From Clostridia bacterium (GTDB lineage Bacteria; Bacillota_A; Clostridia; Christensenellales; Aristaeellaceae), in the NCBI GenBank assembly GCA_017432405.1, contig JAFRJF010000042.1, positions 1 through 8,282 of the forward strand: DNA of 8,282 nt, read 5' to 3'. The notes beneath the pieces were generated by a model. That model had not been told where the DNA came from. It ran no database searches and was given only the letters and a program-made list of their open reading frames with translations. The translations under genes were made by a program, and so were the position numbers. Positions 1 to 6,366 of the stretch are shown here, one piece after another. Within the stretch, counting starts at the first letter, position 1. Every line of letters begins with the position of its first letter.

Positions 1-136
1 CCCTTTGGGCGGCTTTTACCCCGCCCGCTTTGCGCTACCCTTCTCTCTGTGCCTTTGTCCCCGTTCCTTCTTCTTATCCTTTGTCCGGCTTGCTCTTGCT
101 GTCATTTCGCGCTTCCGCGCCGACTTTTACAATTGC

Positions 137-1423
137 CTATTTCAGCTTCCTCTTTATCTTCTTCTTCACCTTCGGCCAGTACAAAGCCGCGCCTTTGCAC
201 AGGCGGGCGGGGGAGATAAAGCGACTGGCTTCGATCTGTCCCCAGGGCTTCAGCGCCTCGACGGCCCTGTCCAGCGGGGCTTCCGTCCGCCCGGGATCCT
301 CGCGGTAGATGTGGTTGAGGCCGTTGGCGTTCAGGAAATCCACGAAATGCGCAAAGCGCCGGTCGTGCCCGTCCGTGACCCTGGCAAAGTCAGTGCCCTC
401 GTAAAGGTCCCGCAGGCGGGTGCTTTCGTCGATGCGCGCTGCCGGGACGAAGGGAATATTGTGGTAGCGGCACAGCTCCTCGGTGCGGGTGTCGATGGTG
501 AAGACCAGCGCGGGGGTCCCGGCCAGCACGGCGGCGATGTTCCCGTGGATCCGGCAGCCGACGCTCAGACGCTGCCGGGACATGAACTGTATCCAGGCCT
601 GGGCGTTGGCGAAGCCCACCGCGTGGCCGCCGCGAATCTCGGGGTCGCTGCGCCGGGTGGGATACAGGCCGGTCTCGTCCGCGCCCCGGCGGTACTCGTA
701 GTGGATCGGCAGGCCGTAGTACAGCATGGACATCTCCTCCACCCGCTGGAACAGCAGGCGGTACCGGGGGTATTGGCGCTCGACGGCCTTCATGAATCGG
801 AACAGGTTTTCCGGCTGCTCCTTGCGGTAGTTGACGCTGATGGGCGCGTCGGCGTCCAGGGGCCTTGGCTGCGGGGCGATGAGGTGCGCGCCCCGGGAAT
901 ACATCGAGGGACAGCCGATCACCGTGAAGTGGCGCTCGGGGCTGTAGCCCAGGCTTTTCAGGTATTCCCCGGTCAGCTCGCCCCGAAGGCCGAGCAGCGC
1001 GGAGTGGTCCAGCACCGCGTCCACGAAGGCCCGGGTGCTGTCGTCGAAGGGGAAGCCCCCCTGTATGTCCCTGGCGCTGTCGGCCTGCAGGCCCACGCCC
1101 ATGACCACGCAGGGGATCTTCAGCCTGCGCACGAAGGCGGTGAGGTTGCCCATCAGGTTGAACCCCACCCGGAAGTTGTTGGCCATCGGCAGCACGACGC
1201 ACTCGCATTCGGCATTGATACGCTCGAGGTCCGCGTCGGTGAGGTCGCCCAGGTGAAGAAAGCGACTTTCAAATTCGGCGCCTTCGGTCATCATCGTGCG
1301 ATAGGCGCCGTATTGGAACAGCAGGTTGCCCGAATTGGTGGTGAACAGGTGCTCCCGGAACACGCGGTCCATCGACGGCCGGTCCAGGGGCGACATGCCC
1401 GCGTGGATGAGTATCTTGCTCAT
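137..1423 (-). CDS. Polysaccharide pyruvyl transferase family protein
   Basis: A 428-residue protein that fits the polysaccharide pyruvyl transferase family (PF04230), whose members move pyruvyl groups from phosphoenolpyruvate onto sugars of exopolysaccharide or cell-wall glycans in the cytoplasm. Visible family traits are an N-terminal loop NSGNLLFQYGAY (about residues 30-41), a central LGLRGELTGEYLKSLG (144-159) and TVIGCPSMY (167-175), and the C-terminal signature RIHGNIAAVLAGTP (291-304), followed by a segment resembling the donor-binding half of GT-B-like folds. The C-terminus is very basic (WPKVKKKIKRKLK), which could help it sit at the membrane. No signal peptide is present. The start ATG at 1423 has GAGAGG upstream, and this site overlaps the proB stop codon, so translation is probably coupled to proB. 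Sugar acceptor and true donor are unknown: some family members are not pyruvyl transferases at all. No other glycan gene is visible in the window. Confidence 0.85.
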   Translation of the reverse strand: MSKILIHAGMSPLDRPSMDRVFREHLFTTNSGNLLFQYGAYRTMMTEGAEFESRFLHLGDLTDADLERINAECECVVLPMANNFRVGFNLMGNLTAFVRRLKIPCVVMGVGLQADSARDIQGGFPFDDSTRAFVDAVLDHSALLGLRGELTGEYLKSLGYSPERHFTVIGCPSMYSRGAHLIAPQPRPLDADAPISVNYRKEQPENLFRFMKAVERQYPRYRLLFQRVEEMSMLYYGLPIHYEYRRGADETGLYPTRRSDPEIRGGHAVGFANAQAWIQFMSRQRLSVGCRIHGNIAAVLAGTPALVFTIDTRTEELCRYHNIPFVPAARIDESTRLRDLYEGTDFARVTDGHDRRFAHFVDFLNANGLNHIYREDPGRTEAPLDRAVEALKPWGQIEASRFISPARLCKGAALYWPKVKKKIKRKLK

Positions 1424-1436
1424 GGCTGGTAACCTC

Positions 1437-2216
1437 TCAATCGGCCCGGCGGGCGCGGCCGAGGAAGCGCGTGCCCACCGGCCTGCCCTCGATGATATCG
1501 TAGATCAGCTTCGGCGTGGCGCCGTTGGCGATGACCATGTCGATGCCGGCCGCCCCTGCAATGCGGGCGGCGCGCAGCTTGGTGACCATGCCGCCGGTGC
1601 CCAGCGACGTGCCGTTGCCGCCGGCCAGGGCCTCGATCCCGGGGGTGATCTCCTCCACGACGGGAATGAGCTTCGCTTCCGCGTTGCCCCTGGGATCGGC
1701 GGTGTACAGCCCCTCGATGTCGCTCAGCAGCACCAGCAGGTCGGCCTGCACCGTGGCGGCCACGATGGCCGAGAGGGTGTCGTTGTCGCCGATGACGATC
1801 TCATCGGTGGCGATGGTGTCGTTTTCGTTGATGACCGGCAGCGCCCCCAGCTCCAGCAGCCGGTAGAGCGTGTTGTGGAAGTGGGCGCGGCGGGTCTCGT
1901 CCTCCACGTCGCTGCCGGTGACCAGCAGCTGGGCCACCGTGTGGTTGTATTCGGAGAACAGCCGGTCGTAGGCGTACATCAGCTCGCACTGGCCCACGGC
2001 GGCGGCGGCCTGCTTGGTGGGGATGTCGGTGGGCCGCTGGCTGAGGGACAGCTTGCCCACGCCCATGCCGATGGCGCCCGACGACACGAGGATCACCTCG
2101 TGCCCGGCATTCTTCACGTCGCTGAGCACCTTGCACAGCGCCTCCACCCGCCGGATGTTCATGTGCCCGGTGGGATGGGCGAGGGTGGACGTGCCCACCT
2201 TGACCACGATTCGCAT
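1437..2216 (-). CDS. proB: Glutamate 5-kinase, short form without PUA domain
   Basis: Catalyses the first step of proline synthesis, ATP-dependent phosphorylation of L-glutamate to glutamyl 5-phosphate in the cytosol. The 259-residue protein shows the amino-acid-kinase fold motifs in order: KVGTSTL (6-12), SSGAIGMG (45-52), QAAAAVGQ (69-76), INENDT (129-134), GDNDTLSA (143-150), LSDIEGLYTADPR (164-176) and GTGGMVTKL (206-214). It ends right after the kinase domain (VGTRFLGR). The E. coli enzyme has about 367 residues because it carries an extra C-terminal PUA domain; short forms are common in Bacillota and this is probably natural, not a truncation. The ATG at 2216 is preceded by AGGTGA about 6 nt upstream. 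The reading frame stays open further upstream, but no family homology lies there. proA, the usual partner, is not adjacent. It heads a two-gene minus-strand unit with the pyruvyl transferase gene. Confidence 0.95.
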   Translation of the reverse strand: MRIVVKVGTSTLAHPTGHMNIRRVEALCKVLSDVKNAGHEVILVSSGAIGMGVGKLSLSQRPTDIPTKQAAAAVGQCELMYAYDRLFSEYNHTVAQLLVTGSDVEDETRRAHFHNTLYRLLELGALPVINENDTIATDEIVIGDNDTLSAIVAATVQADLLVLLSDIEGLYTADPRGNAEAKLIPVVEEITPGIEALAGGNGTSLGTGGMVTKLRAARIAGAAGIDMVIANGATPKLIYDIIEGRPVGTRFLGRARRAD

Positions 2217-2261
2217 GGAAATCACCTCGTGCGCGCCCTGCGGCGCGGATGCTTTGCCGGT

Positions 2262-2290
2262 ATTGTAGCACAACCGGCGGCATGGAACAA
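2262..2290 (-). promoter_or_regulatory. Probable sigma-A promoter of proB
   Basis: Read on the minus strand, the sequence TGTGCTACAAT (2272-2262) gives an extended -10 with hexamer TACAAT. A weak -35, TTGTTC (2290-2285), lies 17 nt upstream. It is 46 bases from the proB start codon and points towards it. The call rests on sequence pattern only. Confidence 0.6.
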
Positions 2291-2327
2291 GGGGAAAAGG
2301 GAAAAGAATATTCATCCCCCGCATAGA

Positions 2328-2338
2328 TGTGTTATACT
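2328..2338 (+). promoter_or_regulatory. Candidate upstream extended -10 promoter
   Basis: TGTGTTATACT carries a TGTG element and the -10 hexamer TATACT (2333-2338). No good -35 is visible at the right distance. It lies about 95 bases before the secreted-protein gene and 44 bases before a second, better -10, so it may be a minor tandem promoter. Confidence 0.4.
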
Positions 2339-2357
2339 TCCGCCATGAATTCGTCAT

Positions 2358-2387
2358 TTGTAATGGAAGCGTGGGCTGTGGTATAAT
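2358..2387 (+). promoter_or_regulatory. Probable main promoter of the secreted-protein gene
   Basis: A perfect -10 TATAAT (2382-2387) sits in the extended context TGTGGTATAAT (2377-2387). A -35-like TTGTAA (2358-2363) lies 18 nt upstream. Predicted transcription would start near 2394, giving a short leader of about 40 nt that includes the ribosome binding site at 2414-2420. Confidence 0.65.
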
Positions 2388-2430
2388 GCGGGTAACGGGA
2401 TCAGCAGGACTGCGAGGAGGGTTGCGTGCC

Positions 2431-2883
2431 GTGATGAGAAAGGTTTTGTGCGTTGTGGTCGCGCTATGCCTGTGCGCAGCGGCGGCGTTGGCCGAGGCGG
2501 AACGCTTTACCCTGCGCTTCGACGAGGGGTTTGCGCTGTCATTGCCCAAGGGGTGGGTCAGCTATCCCGCCGGCGAGGGCCCGATTCGCTATGCCCTTGG
2601 GGCGGGGGACGGCTCGCGCTATCTGTATATATTGATCCAGCCCACCCAGGCCGACAGCTTTGACGCCATGCGCGCGGCCATAGAGGCCAACGCCGATTGC
2701 CAGAGTACGAGCCTGCTGGAATTGAACGGCAGGGAATTCGCCGCCTTCATCGCGCCTGCCCTGAACGCCAGCGGCTGCGCCACGTTCTGCGACGGCCAGT
2801 TGATCACCTTCCTGTTTACCCCCCAGGACGATTCCGATTTCATGCTCGAGGCCGCTCAGATCATGGCGAGCATCAGGTTCTGA
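2431..2883 (+). CDS. Small secreted protein of unknown function
   Basis: I cannot name a family. The protein (149 residues from the ATG at 2434) starts with a Sec signal peptide: basic MRK, a hydrophobic stretch VLCVVVALCLCAAAALA, then a likely signal peptidase I site ALA|EA near residue 20. Two cysteines lie in the hydrophobic core but no good lipobox is present. The mature part of about 129 residues opens with F-x-L-x-F-D-E-G-F-A-L-S-L-P-K-G-W, and the ending LEAAQIMASIRF resembles the closing helix of small alpha/beta secreted domains of the PsbP / DUF1795 type. That fold suggestion is inference. Three cysteines (C89, C115, C119) remain after export. The strong GAGGAGG at 2414-2420 is 10 nt from a GTG at 2431 and 13 nt from the ATG at 2434, so the start could be either; I give the GTG. 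It has its own promoters and is a single-gene unit, divergent from proB. Confidence 0.75.
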   Translation: MMRKVLCVVVALCLCAAAALAEAERFTLRFDEGFALSLPKGWVSYPAGEGPIRYALGAGDGSRYLYILIQPTQADSFDAMRAAIEANADCQSTSLLELNGREFAAFIAPALNASGCATFCDGQLITFLFTPQDDSDFMLEAAQIMASIRF

Positions 2884-2943
2884 CCGCCGGGCCTTATAAA
2901 ATGAAAATTTACCTCGCAAAAATGTAAAATCTCACGTCGCCCC

Positions 2944-2972
2944 TTGCCTGAGTGACACCCATGTGCTATAAT
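2944..2972 (+). promoter_or_regulatory. Probable sigma-A promoter of rpmE
   Basis: TTGCCT (2944-2949) as -35, a 17-nt spacer, and a perfect -10 TATAAT (2967-2972) in the extended context TGTGCTATAAT (2962-2972). Transcription should begin near 2979 and give a leader of about 65 nt before the rpmE start codon. Confidence 0.75.
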
Positions 2973-2985
2973 CAGCTTTGCGTGA

Positions 2986-3029
2986 TTAATCCGATGCCGG
3001 CTCCGCCGGAGGGCCGACAGTCCGATTAG
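2986..3029 (+). promoter_or_regulatory. Structured 5' leader of rpmE, possible L31 autoregulatory element
   Basis: Between the rpmE promoter and its ribosome binding site the RNA can fold. TAATC (2987-2991) pairs with GATTA (3024-3028) as a closing stem, and inside it CCGGC/GCCGG (with a TCC loop, about 2997-3009) or a longer alternative using the downstream GGGCCG forms a GC-rich arm. The structure ends just before the GAGGTGA site. Structured leaders through which L31 controls its own mRNA are known in several bacterial groups, including a Firmicutes class. I identify this one by position and folding potential only, not by a matched consensus. Confidence 0.4.
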
Positions 3030-3044
3030 AGTGAGGTGAAAACC

Positions 3045-3242
3045 ATGAAGGAGAACATCCATCCGAATTACGGCAAGGCGGTGGTCCGCTGTGTTTGCGG
3101 CGAGACCTTCGAGACCGGTTCCGTGAAGAAGGAGATGCGCGTTGATATCTGCTCAAAGTGCCATCCCTTTTACACCGGCAAGCAGAAGCTGGTTGACACC
3201 GGCGGACGTGTGGATCGCTTCAAGAAGCGCTACGGCATGTAG
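3045..3242 (+). CDS. rpmE: 50S ribosomal protein L31, zinc-binding (C+) form
   Basis: L31 (bL31) sits at the central protuberance of the 50S subunit and helps form an intersubunit bridge to the 30S. The 65-residue product begins [10 protein letters not shown], the typical L31 opening, and carries the zinc ligands as CVC (about residues 16-18) and CSKC (about 37-40). The family signature HPFYTGKQK follows, then [14 protein letters not shown] at the C-terminus. The four cysteines mark the zinc-binding form, which many bacteria replace by a zinc-free paralogue when zinc is scarce; no such paralogue is in the window. The ATG at 3045 is favoured because AGGTGA lies 5 nt upstream and the family starts here; an in-frame GTG at 3036 is part of the ribosome binding site itself. 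It has its own promoter, and two terminators follow. Confidence 0.97.
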   Translation: MKENIHPNYGKAVVRCVCGETFETGSVKKEMRVDICSKCHPFYTGKQKLVDTGGRVDRFKKRYGM

Positions 3243-3250
3243 GCAAACGA

Positions 3251-3283
3251 GCATCGGCAGGGCAGTGCCTTGTCGATGCTTTT
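3251..3283 (+). terminator. Intrinsic terminator 1 after rpmE
   Basis: A 13-bp stem, GCATCGGCAGGGC (3251-3263) against GCCTTGTCGATGC (3267-3279), with two G-T wobbles and an AGT loop, is followed directly by TTTT (3280-3283). The outer GGCAAA (3242-3247) can also pair with TTTGCC (3281-3286). It begins 8 bases after the rpmE stop codon. Confidence 0.75.
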
Positions 3284-3308
3284 GCCGTATATGCGCGCAG
3301 AACCACCG

Positions 3309-3345
3309 ACAAAAGGATCGGCGCGAAACGCGCCGGTCCTTTTGT
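3309..3345 (+). terminator. Intrinsic terminator 2 after rpmE
   Basis: A near-perfect 17-bp hairpin: the arm 3309-3325 (ACAAAAGGATCGGCGCG) pairs with 3329-3345 around an AAA loop, with one G-T wobble. The GC-rich core has an A-tract on one side and CCTTTTGT on the other, so it could stop transcription from either direction. It lies 26 bases beyond terminator 1. Confidence 0.85.
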
Positions 3346-3452
3346 AATTAGGAATTAGAAATTATTGTTGAAATGTCGTCATTCCATCATCCAAAGGAAT
3401 CCGGCAAGGATTCCAACCGCCATTCCTAATTCCTCATTCCTAATTCCTCATT
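3346..3452. repeat. AT-rich element with inverted GGAATTAGGAAT-type repeats
   Basis: The left arm AATTAGGAATTAGAAATT (about 3346-3363) is an imperfect inverted counterpart of the right arm, which holds two exact tandem copies of the 14-mer ATTCCTAATTCCTC (3422-3435 and 3436-3449). Between them lies a 7-bp hairpin GGAATCC/GGATTCC (3396-3402 and 3408-3414, loop GGCAA). The patch is clearly more AT-rich than the coding DNA around it and codes for nothing evident. A further copy occurs at 6335-6354, so the repeat is dispersed. It could be a MITE-like or REP-like element; no target-site duplication or transposase is visible. Confidence 0.6.
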
Positions 3453-3470
3453 TATCCAAACAGGTGTGCT

Positions 3471-4400
3471 ATGCCAAACAACGATACGATTAATATCCAC
3501 GCCACCCCCGTCGCGGAAGGCGTGCGCATACAGGTGGGCAACGCCACGGCCTTTGCCGTCCGCCAGGAGAGCAAGGACGTGGCCCTGCGCCTGCGCCGGG
3601 AATACCACCCCGTCCGGGACGCCATGGAGCGCATACCGTTCCTGCGTGGCATACTGCGGCTGGTGCTCAGCGTAGCGGACTTCCTGGACGGCGTGGCGGA
3701 ATCGGCCCAGCTGATGCCCCAGCATATCGTCAGGGGCACCCGCTTTGAGCAGCGCTTTGCCGAACTGTTCCGCGTGCGCCCCACCTCGCTGGTGGCCGCG
3801 GGCAGCGCACTGGCGATACTCCTGCTGATCGGGGGACTGGTGATCGCCGGGCCCTGGGCACTGGTGAAGTGGGTGCTGCCCCGCTTCGAGCTGTCCCGCA
3901 ACGCCGTCAATGCCGTGGCCTGCGCCACGCGGGTGCTGTGCATGCTGCTGTGCGCGCTGCTCGTGCCCCGGCTGCGGGTGGTGAACCGCTTCGCCATGTA
4001 CCGGGGCGCCATCAACAAGGTGCTCAACGCCATCCCCGGCGATGGGGGCGGGGACGTCACCCAGGCCGGGGCGGAGCGGGCGTCCCACCTGTCCCGCCGC
4101 AGCGACGCGGCCTTCGCGCTGTCGGTGCTGATGCTGTCGGTGATCGCCTTCGCCTTGATCCGCACCTTCACCCTGCCGGTGCAGGTGCTCGTGCGCGCGC
4201 TCACCGTGCTGGCCATCGCCGCCGTGTTCAACGAACCCCTTCGCCTGCTGGAAGCCGCCAGGCCCGGCCCCGTGATCAACTTTCTGTTGGGGCCCCAGCT
4301 GCTGCTGGAGCGCTGCTTCGTGCGCCGCGCCCATCCCCAGATGGTGGAGGTGGCGGTGTACGCCTACAACGCGGCGAAGGAAAACGATAAAACGAGGTAA
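3471..4400 (+). CDS. Diverged DUF1385 (YqhQ-like) membrane protein
   Basis: A 309-residue protein I assign to DUF1385 from its place between rpmE and prmC and from collinear similarity: ATPVAEGVRIQVGNATAFAVR (11-31) matches the family's GGQAVMEGVMMR opening; IPFLRGILRLVLS (55-67) matches PFVRG; NRFAMYRGAINK (172-183) lies where relatives have QYHGAEHK; LSRRSDAAFALSVLMLSVIAF (207-227) lies where they have HPRCGTSF; and the C-terminus RRAHPQMVEVAVYAYNAA replaces TREPxxxQxEVAxxA. Hydrophobic segments lie near 105-127, 143-165, 211-231 and 235-254, so it is an integral membrane protein. The function of the family is unknown. The conserved His and Cys residues of the signatures are absent here, so any chemistry they support is probably lost. 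The start ATG has only a weak AGGTG 4 nt upstream. The gene ends 3 bases before prmC, so the two are surely cotranscribed. Confidence 0.75.
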   Translation: MPNNDTINIHATPVAEGVRIQVGNATAFAVRQESKDVALRLRREYHPVRDAMERIPFLRGILRLVLSVADFLDGVAESAQLMPQHIVRGTRFEQRFAELFRVRPTSLVAAGSALAILLLIGGLVIAGPWALVKWVLPRFELSRNAVNAVACATRVLCMLLCALLVPRLRVVNRFAMYRGAINKVLNAIPGDGGGDVTQAGAERASHLSRRSDAAFALSVLMLSVIAFALIRTFTLPVQVLVRALTVLAIAAVFNEPLRLLEAARPGPVINFLLGPQLLLERCFVRRAHPQMVEVAVYAYNAAKENDKTR

Positions 4401-4403
4401 CCC

Positions 4404-5246
4404 ATGATCATCTCTGAATGGCTGAAGCATGCCCGCGACCGACTGACGCAAAACAACTGTCCCGACCCCGATATCGACGCCCGGTGGATCGCCGAGGATG
4501 CCCTGGGCATGACCCGGCAGGCGCTGGTCTTTGAAGGCGACCAGGCCATCCCCCGGCACCAGCTGTGCAGGCTGGAGGCGATGCTGGACCGCCGCGCGGC
4601 GGGCGAACCGGTGCAGTACATACTGGGCAGCGCCGACTTCATGGGCCTGCGCTTCCGGGTGGACGGGGCCGTGCTGATCCCCCGCCAGGATACCGAGACC
4701 CTGGTGGAGGCGGCGCTGATCGAGCTGCGCCAGCGCCAGGGCAACCCGGCGCTGCTGGACCTGTGCACGGGCAGCGGCTGCGTGGGCCTGAGCCTGGCCT
4801 CGCTGGCCCCCAACGCCCGCATCACGCTGGCCGACATCAGCCCGGAGGCACTGGAGGTCGCCCGCGCCAACCAGAAGGCCCTGGGCGTCAAGGCCGAGCT
4901 TCGTCAGGGCGACCTGTTCAGCGCCGTGGGCCGGGAGCGGTTCGACATCATCGCGTCCAATCCGCCCTACATCCCCACCGGGGCCCTTTCTGGCCTCCAG
5001 CGGGAGGTGCGCTTCGAGCCGCGCATCGCCCTGGACGGCGGCGCGGACGGCCTCGACTTCTACCGCCGCATCGCCGAGGGCGCTGCCGATCACCTCAACC
5101 CCGGCGGAGCGATCTTCCTCGAGGTCGGCATTCACCAGGCCCAGCCCGTCCTCGACCTGGTCAGGGCAAAACTTCCCTGCACCCAGGCCGGAACGGTCAG
5201 GGACCTGAACGGGATCGAGCGGGTCGTATTCGGGAAAATGGAATAG
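4404..5246 (+). CDS. prmC: Peptide chain release factor N5-glutamine methyltransferase
   Basis: PrmC (HemK) transfers a methyl group from S-adenosylmethionine to the glutamine of the GGQ motif in release factors 1 and 2, which raises the efficiency of peptide release. The 280-residue protein has the N-terminal helical domain that docks on the release factor, [13 protein letters not shown] (63-75), [11 protein letters not shown] (91-101; relatives often have RPETE or RPDTE), SAM motif [16 protein letters not shown] (118-132), the acidic residue of ADIS (143-146), the catalytic NPPY (186-189), and [18 protein letters not shown] (204-221). Length and motifs are all normal. The stop codon of the DUF1385 gene lies inside its ribosome binding region (GAGGTAACCC), suggesting coupling. 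Its substrate, release factor 1, is encoded 11 bases downstream. Confidence 0.97.
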   Translation: MIISEWLKHARDRLTQNNCPDPDIDARWIAEDALGMTRQALVFEGDQAIPRHQLCRLEAMLDRRAAGEPVQYILGSADFMGLRFRVDGAVLIPRQDTETLVEAALIELRQRQGNPALLDLCTGSGCVGLSLASLAPNARITLADISPEALEVARANQKALGVKAELRQGDLFSAVGRERFDIIASNPPYIPTGALSGLQREVRFEPRIALDGGADGLDFYRRIAEGAADHLNPGGAIFLEVGIHQAQPVLDLVRAKLPCTQAGTVRDLNGIERVVFGKME

Positions 5247-5257
5247 AGGAGACCAAT

Positions 5258-6343
5258 ATGTCTGCATCGTACAACGAACAACAGCGCATCGCCGCCCAGC
5301 TGGAGGCCATCCAGGGGCGGTTTGAGGAGCTTTCGATACGCATCACGCTGCCGGAGGTCATCGCGGACACGGCGCTGTTCACGAACCTGATGCGCCAGCA
5401 CAGCGAGCTTTCCGAACTGAACGACGTGGCGGTGGCTTACAGAAAGCTGCTGGACGACATCGAAGGCGCAAGGGAGATGCTGTCCGACCCGGACATGGCC
5501 GAGCTGGCCCGGGAGGAGCTGGACGAGCTGGAGCCGAAGCTGGACGAGGCCACCCGGGCCGCCCGCATCGCCCTGCTGCCCAAGGACCCGGACGATTACA
5601 AGAACGCGGTGCTCGAGGTCCGGGCCGGGGCCGGCGGCGACGAGGCCGGGCTGTTCGGGGCGCAGCTGCTGCGCATGTACAGCCACTACGCCGACAGCCA
5701 GGGCTGGAAGGTGGAGATGATCGAGGACGGCTCCACCGAGCTGGGCGGCCTGAAGGAGTCCGTGGTGCTGATCTCGGGCAAGAACGTGTTCCAGAAGCTG
5801 AAGTTCGAATCCGGTGTGCACCGGGTCCAGCGGGTGCCCGTCACCGAATCCTCCGGCCGCATCCACACCTCCACCGCCACGGTGGCCGTACTGCCCGAGG
5901 CCGAGGACGTGGAGGTGGAGATCAACCCGAACGACCTGCGCATCGACACCTACCGGGCCTCCGGCGCCGGCGGCCAGCACGTCAACCGCACCGACTCCGC
6001 CGTGCGCATCACCCATATCCCCACCGGCCTGGTGGTCACCTCCCAGGACCAGCGCAGCCAGATCCAGAACCGGGAAAAGGCCATGCGGGTGCTGAAGTCC
6101 CGCCTCTACGACCTCCAGCGCGAGCAGCAGGCCGGAGAGTACGCCGACAAGCGCCGCGTCCAGGTGGGCACCGGCGACCGCAGCGAGCGCATCCGCACCT
6201 ACAACTTCCCCCAAGGGCGCGTCACCGACCACCGCATCGGGCTGACCCTCTACAAGATCGACGAGATCATGGAGGGACACCTGGACGAGATCATCGACGC
6301 CCTGACCCTTGCCGAGCAGACCGCACTGCTTAATGAGAATTAG
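5258..6343 (+). CDS. prfA: Peptide chain release factor 1 (RF1)
   Basis: RF1 reads stop codons UAA and UAG in the ribosomal A site and triggers release of the finished peptide. The 361-residue protein has the coiled N-terminal domain, the PVT tripeptide for stop-codon reading inside [14 protein letters not shown] (192-205), and the catalytic GGQ (238-240) inside SGAGGQHVN; Gln240 is the residue PrmC should methylate. The PxT tripeptide rather than SPF marks it as RF1, not RF2. The ATG at 5258 has AGAGGAGA 5 nt upstream, partly overlapping the prmC stop codon. The last three residues (NEN) and the TAG stop lie in a copy of the dispersed repeat described at 6335-6354, so the gene's own end was probably replaced or extended by a repeat insertion. 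The upstream in-frame open region that overlaps prmC is a high-GC artefact. Confidence 0.98.
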   Translation: MSASYNEQQRIAAQLEAIQGRFEELSIRITLPEVIADTALFTNLMRQHSELSELNDVAVAYRKLLDDIEGAREMLSDPDMAELAREELDELEPKLDEATRAARIALLPKDPDDYKNAVLEVRAGAGGDEAGLFGAQLLRMYSHYADSQGWKVEMIEDGSTELGGLKESVVLISGKNVFQKLKFESGVHRVQRVPVTESSGRIHTSTATVAVLPEAEDVEVEINPNDLRIDTYRASGAGGQHVNRTDSAVRITHIPTGLVVTSQDQRSQIQNREKAMRVLKSRLYDLQREQQAGEYADKRRVQVGTGDRSERIRTYNFPQGRVTDHRIGLTLYKIDEIMEGHLDEIIDALTLAEQTALLNEN

Positions 6344-6354
6344 GAATGAGGAAT
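6335..6354 (+). repeat. Third copy of the GGAATTAGGAAT-type repeat at the prfA end
   Basis: GAGAATTAGGAATGAGGAAT matches the reverse complement of the tandem copy at 3422-3449 with a single missing G. It encodes the last three codons of prfA (partly), contains its TAG stop codon (6341-6343), and ends directly before the GGAGG (6355-6359) that serves the next gene. Confidence 0.75.
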
Positions 6355-6366
6355 GGAGGTGCCAGC

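Noticed and set aside
1..136. A gene after the pyruvyl transferase on the minus strand, or a terminator there
   Set aside because: Only a 29-codon Lys/Arg-rich frame without a ribosome binding site can be drawn. The short inverted repeats (GGGCGG/CCGCCC near 7-26 and GCGC/GCGC near 109-120) lack a T-run, so no terminator is called.
5..1432. A 475-codon open frame on the plus strand
   Set aside because: It is antisense to the pyruvyl transferase gene, which has clear family motifs, a stop codon and a ribosome binding site.
2217..2549. A longer proB starting further upstream
   Set aside because: The extra residues show no kinase homology, the promoter lies inside this stretch, and the ATG at 2216 has a proper ribosome binding site.
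2884..2940. A terminator after the secreted-protein gene
   Set aside because: AAATTTAC and GTAAAAT can pair only imperfectly, with no GC core, so it is not a convincing intrinsic terminator.
3422..3449. CRISPR-like repeats
   Set aside because: The two 14-base units are directly adjacent with no spacers, and no cas gene is near.
4565..5257. An N-terminal extension of prfA across prmC
   Set aside because: The frame is open but is out of frame with prmC and has no RF1 homology before 5258, where a good ribosome binding site and the family start occur.
3426..5267. A 613-codon open frame on the minus strand
   Set aside because: It lies opposite the DUF1385 gene and prmC, is rich in His, Gln, Gly and Ala with no recognisable motif, and starts without a ribosome binding site. 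It is a shadow caused by high GC at third codon positions.
5132..6280. A 382-codon open frame on the minus strand
   Set aside because: It is antisense to prfA, low in complexity, and has no homology that I recognise.
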